From Eutrophocola sp965661105 (GTDB lineage: Bacteria > Pseudomonadota > Gammaproteobacteria > Pseudomonadales > Pseudohongiellaceae): DNA of 16,025 bases. The first letter of the stretch is position 1. Each line of letters opens with the position of its first letter. The notes under the pieces are model-generated. The model was not told where the DNA came from. It did no database searches and saw nothing but the letters and a program-made list of their open reading frames with translations. Shown piece after piece: positions 14,982-16,025 of the stretch. The position numbers and the translations under genes were made by a program. The stretch lies in NCBI GenBank assembly GCA_965661105.1, contig CBFICR010000064.1:1-16025 (forward strand), given 5' to 3'.

Positions 14982-15606
14982 TTTTGGCTATTGAGGGTGG
15001 GATATTGGTCAGACTCAGCAGATGGTTCATACGTTGGGCCTTGGTGGTTAAATACTGGGAATTTTCCGGATTGACGAAATTAGCAAGCTCGACGCGCTCG
15101 TTAACCTTGATCCCCTGTTCCTCAAGCGCACTGATTTTGAGGGGGTTATTGGTGATCAGGCGAACCGACTTTATGCCGAGATTTTCCAGAATGCGGACAG
15201 CTACCGTATAGTCACGCTCGTCTGCCTGGTGTCCAAGCAGGAGGTTGGCATCTACAGTATCATGACCGGCATCCTGCAAATTGTAGGCATGAATTTTCTG
15301 CTGCAGACCAATTCCTCTGCCTTCCTGACGAAGATAGACAACTACGCCGCGTCCTTCCTCCGCGATAACCTGCAAAGAGCGGTCCAGCTGCTCGCCGCAA
15401 TCGCAGCGAAGAGATCCGAAGATATCACCGGTAAGACATTCCGAGTGCAGACGAACCAGAATATCCTCTCCTGAACCAAGGTCACCCATATAAAAGGCTA
15501 GATGATCCTTGTCGTCGAATGTATTGGTGTAATAGACAAGCTCGAACTCGCCGTACTCGGTAGGAATACGGGCGCTGACAGCACGGGTAACGGAGAGATT
15601 AGACAT
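14950..15606 (-). CDS. ribA: GTP cyclohydrolase II (RibA) homologue
   Basis: GTP cyclohydrolase II opens GTP to 2,5-diamino-6-ribosylamino-4(3H)-pyrimidinone 5'-phosphate, releasing formate and pyrophosphate. It has 218 residues against 196 in E. coli. The zinc cysteines are Cys57, Cys68 and Cys70 (CLTGDIFGSLRCDC). YLRQEGRGIGL at 91-101, HAYNLQDAG at 106-114 with the conserved Tyr108, ADERDYT at 128-134 with the catalytic Arg131, and RLITNNPLKISAL at 149-161 are all intact, so canonical activity is expected. There is no RibB (DHBP synthase) domain. No Shine-Dalgarno precedes the ATG. It is the first gene of the operon leading to the RibD-like reductase, MDR and PTPS-like genes, and no lumazine or riboflavin synthase genes are nearby. 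I infer a specialised paralogue feeding a dedicated pathway, but I cannot exclude that it is the cell's only RibA. Confidence 0.9.
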   Translation of the reverse strand: MSNLSVTRAVSARIPTEYGEFELVYYTNTFDDKDHLAFYMGDLGSGEDILVRLHSECLTGDIFGSLRCDCGEQLDRSLQVIAEEGRGVVVYLRQEGRGIGLQQKIHAYNLQDAGHDTVDANLLLGHQADERDYTVAVRILENLGIKSVRLITNNPLKISALEEQGIKVNERVELANFVNPENSQYLTTKAQRMNHLLSLTNIPPSIAKSDSHKPQSAD

Positions 15607-15866
15607 CGTGGGCTATAGTACGTTTTTCGCCTGTAACGGTAAAGCATGGCCGGGTAATGATCCATTATCCGGCACGGGCCTAAATCACAGGTCAGGGTTG
15701 CAATTATTTACCTGTTAAACGCACAAACAGGGAAAATGGATCAGTTTCTGTTCAATCATTGTCAAAAACTTTCAGGCGAGAAGCTCAAGCAAACTGAACA
15801 GGGGTGGTTAATCCTGATCAACGAAATCAGCTCTGCAAAAAGCACCCCAGATAAATAACGTCAGGA
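15607..15866 (-). promoter_or_regulatory. Upstream region of the RibA-like operon
   Basis: No gene is visible in these 260 bases. Reading toward the RibA homologue there is an exact TTGACA at 15765-15760, but no good -10 at 16-18 bp. An inverted pair ACAGGT (15687-15692) and ACCTGT (15710-15715) separated by 17 bases could be an operator. A hairpin of ten pairs with one G-T (15650-15659 with 15663-15672) lies in the leader. I looked for FMN riboswitch hallmarks and found none. Confidence 0.35.
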
Positions 15867-16025
15867 TCAGTAAAAAACAGGTCTGCTAGAGACAGGCTCA
15901 GGCGCAGAATCCAGACCAGTATAGTCCACAAAACCTGGCAACGTAGCCAGCAGAATCTCCAGCGCCTGCTCGCGTTCTCTGTCGTTAAAGGGTTGGCGAC
16001 CAGGATAACGTTCGCGCCCTTCCAG
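15867..16025 (-). CDS. C-terminal end of an unrecognised protein (truncated by the window)
   Basis: An open frame runs from the window edge (codon at 16025-16023) to a TGA at 15869-15867, giving 52 C-terminal residues that begin LEGRERYPGRQPFNDR, continue with a helix-like EREQALEILLATLPGF and end SSRPVFY. Composition and codon use look like real coding sequence. I do not recognise the family. It is upstream of the RibA-like operon on the same strand, separated by about 260 bases, so it is probably a separate transcript. Confidence 0.55.
   Translation of the reverse strand: MEGRERYPGRQPFNDREREQALEILLATLPGFVDYTGLDSAPEPVSSRPVFY

Noticed and set aside
7815..15606. Toxoflavin biosynthesis cluster
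   Set aside because: A RibA homologue, a RibD-like reductase and a methyltransferase are shared ideas, but the deaminase domain and the other tox genes are missing, and lipid-type genes are present.
15687..15715. LuxR-type lux box
   Set aside because: The half-sites are in the opposite order (ACAGGT first, ACCTGT second) and the spacing is wrong for a lux box.
15607..15866. FMN riboswitch before the RibA homologue
   Set aside because: I could not find the conserved GGCGGTAA-type or GTCCGCGAG-type segments in the right order.
1..16025. tRNA, rRNA, CRISPR array or prophage
   Set aside because: No cloverleaf, ribosomal sequence, regularly spaced repeat array or phage structural gene was seen on either strand.

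Overview
The window looks like chromosomal DNA from a gammaproteobacterium that I cannot name. The evidence is an AddA/RecB-like nuclease-helicase next to a type I (AroFGH-class) DAHP synthase, a small MscS channel, proteobacterial Shine-Dalgarno motifs, roughly 50% G+C, and a REP-associated tyrosine transposase (RAYT) with its palindromic repeats.

Layout. 1-3850 (+) holds the 3' part of a UvrD-family helicase/nuclease gene and a DAHP synthase gene (aromatic amino acid entry), ordinary core genes. 3878-7691 (-) holds an MscS-type channel, a periplasmic PQQ dehydrogenase with an N-terminal cytochrome c domain, and a secreted YceI protein. A roughly 300-base stretch with one perfect 13-bp hairpin separates the channel from the dehydrogenase, and a minimal RAYT-type palindrome lies between the dehydrogenase and yceI. 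7815-9673 (-) is a two-gene unit, a GT4 glycosyltransferase followed by a class I methyltransferase. 9676-10491 is a complete RAYT element with perfect 24-bp inverted ends. 10512-12721 (+) encodes a CDP-alcohol phosphatidyltransferase and a flippase-like membrane protein. 12744-15606 (-) is a tightly packed operon of a GTP cyclohydrolase II (RibA) homologue, a stand-alone RibD-type reductase, a zinc-site-lacking MDR dehydrogenase and a divergent PTPS/QueD homologue. The last 159 bases hold the C-terminus of an unrecognised protein.

The most interesting part is 7815-15606. It combines enzymes of GTP-derived pterin/pyrimidine chemistry (GTP opening, pyrimidine/pterin reduction, a PTPS fold lacking its usual catalytic Cys and DH motif, an unusual MDR oxidoreductase) with lipid-type chemistry (CDP-alcohol transfer, a flippase-like protein, glycosyl and methyl transfer). 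My inference is that these genes form one locus for an uncharacterised GTP-derived metabolite or glycolipid; the product is unknown and the joint function is unproven.

The RAYT element sits exactly in the divergent promoter region of this locus. One terminal repeat encodes the last residues of the transposase and ends 2 bases before the glycosyltransferase ATG. The transposase stop overlaps that ATG as ATGA. The other terminal repeat ends 20 bases before the CDP-alcohol phosphatidyltransferase ATG and may carry the -10 box of its promoter. The element may therefore have rewired expression of both flanking operons.
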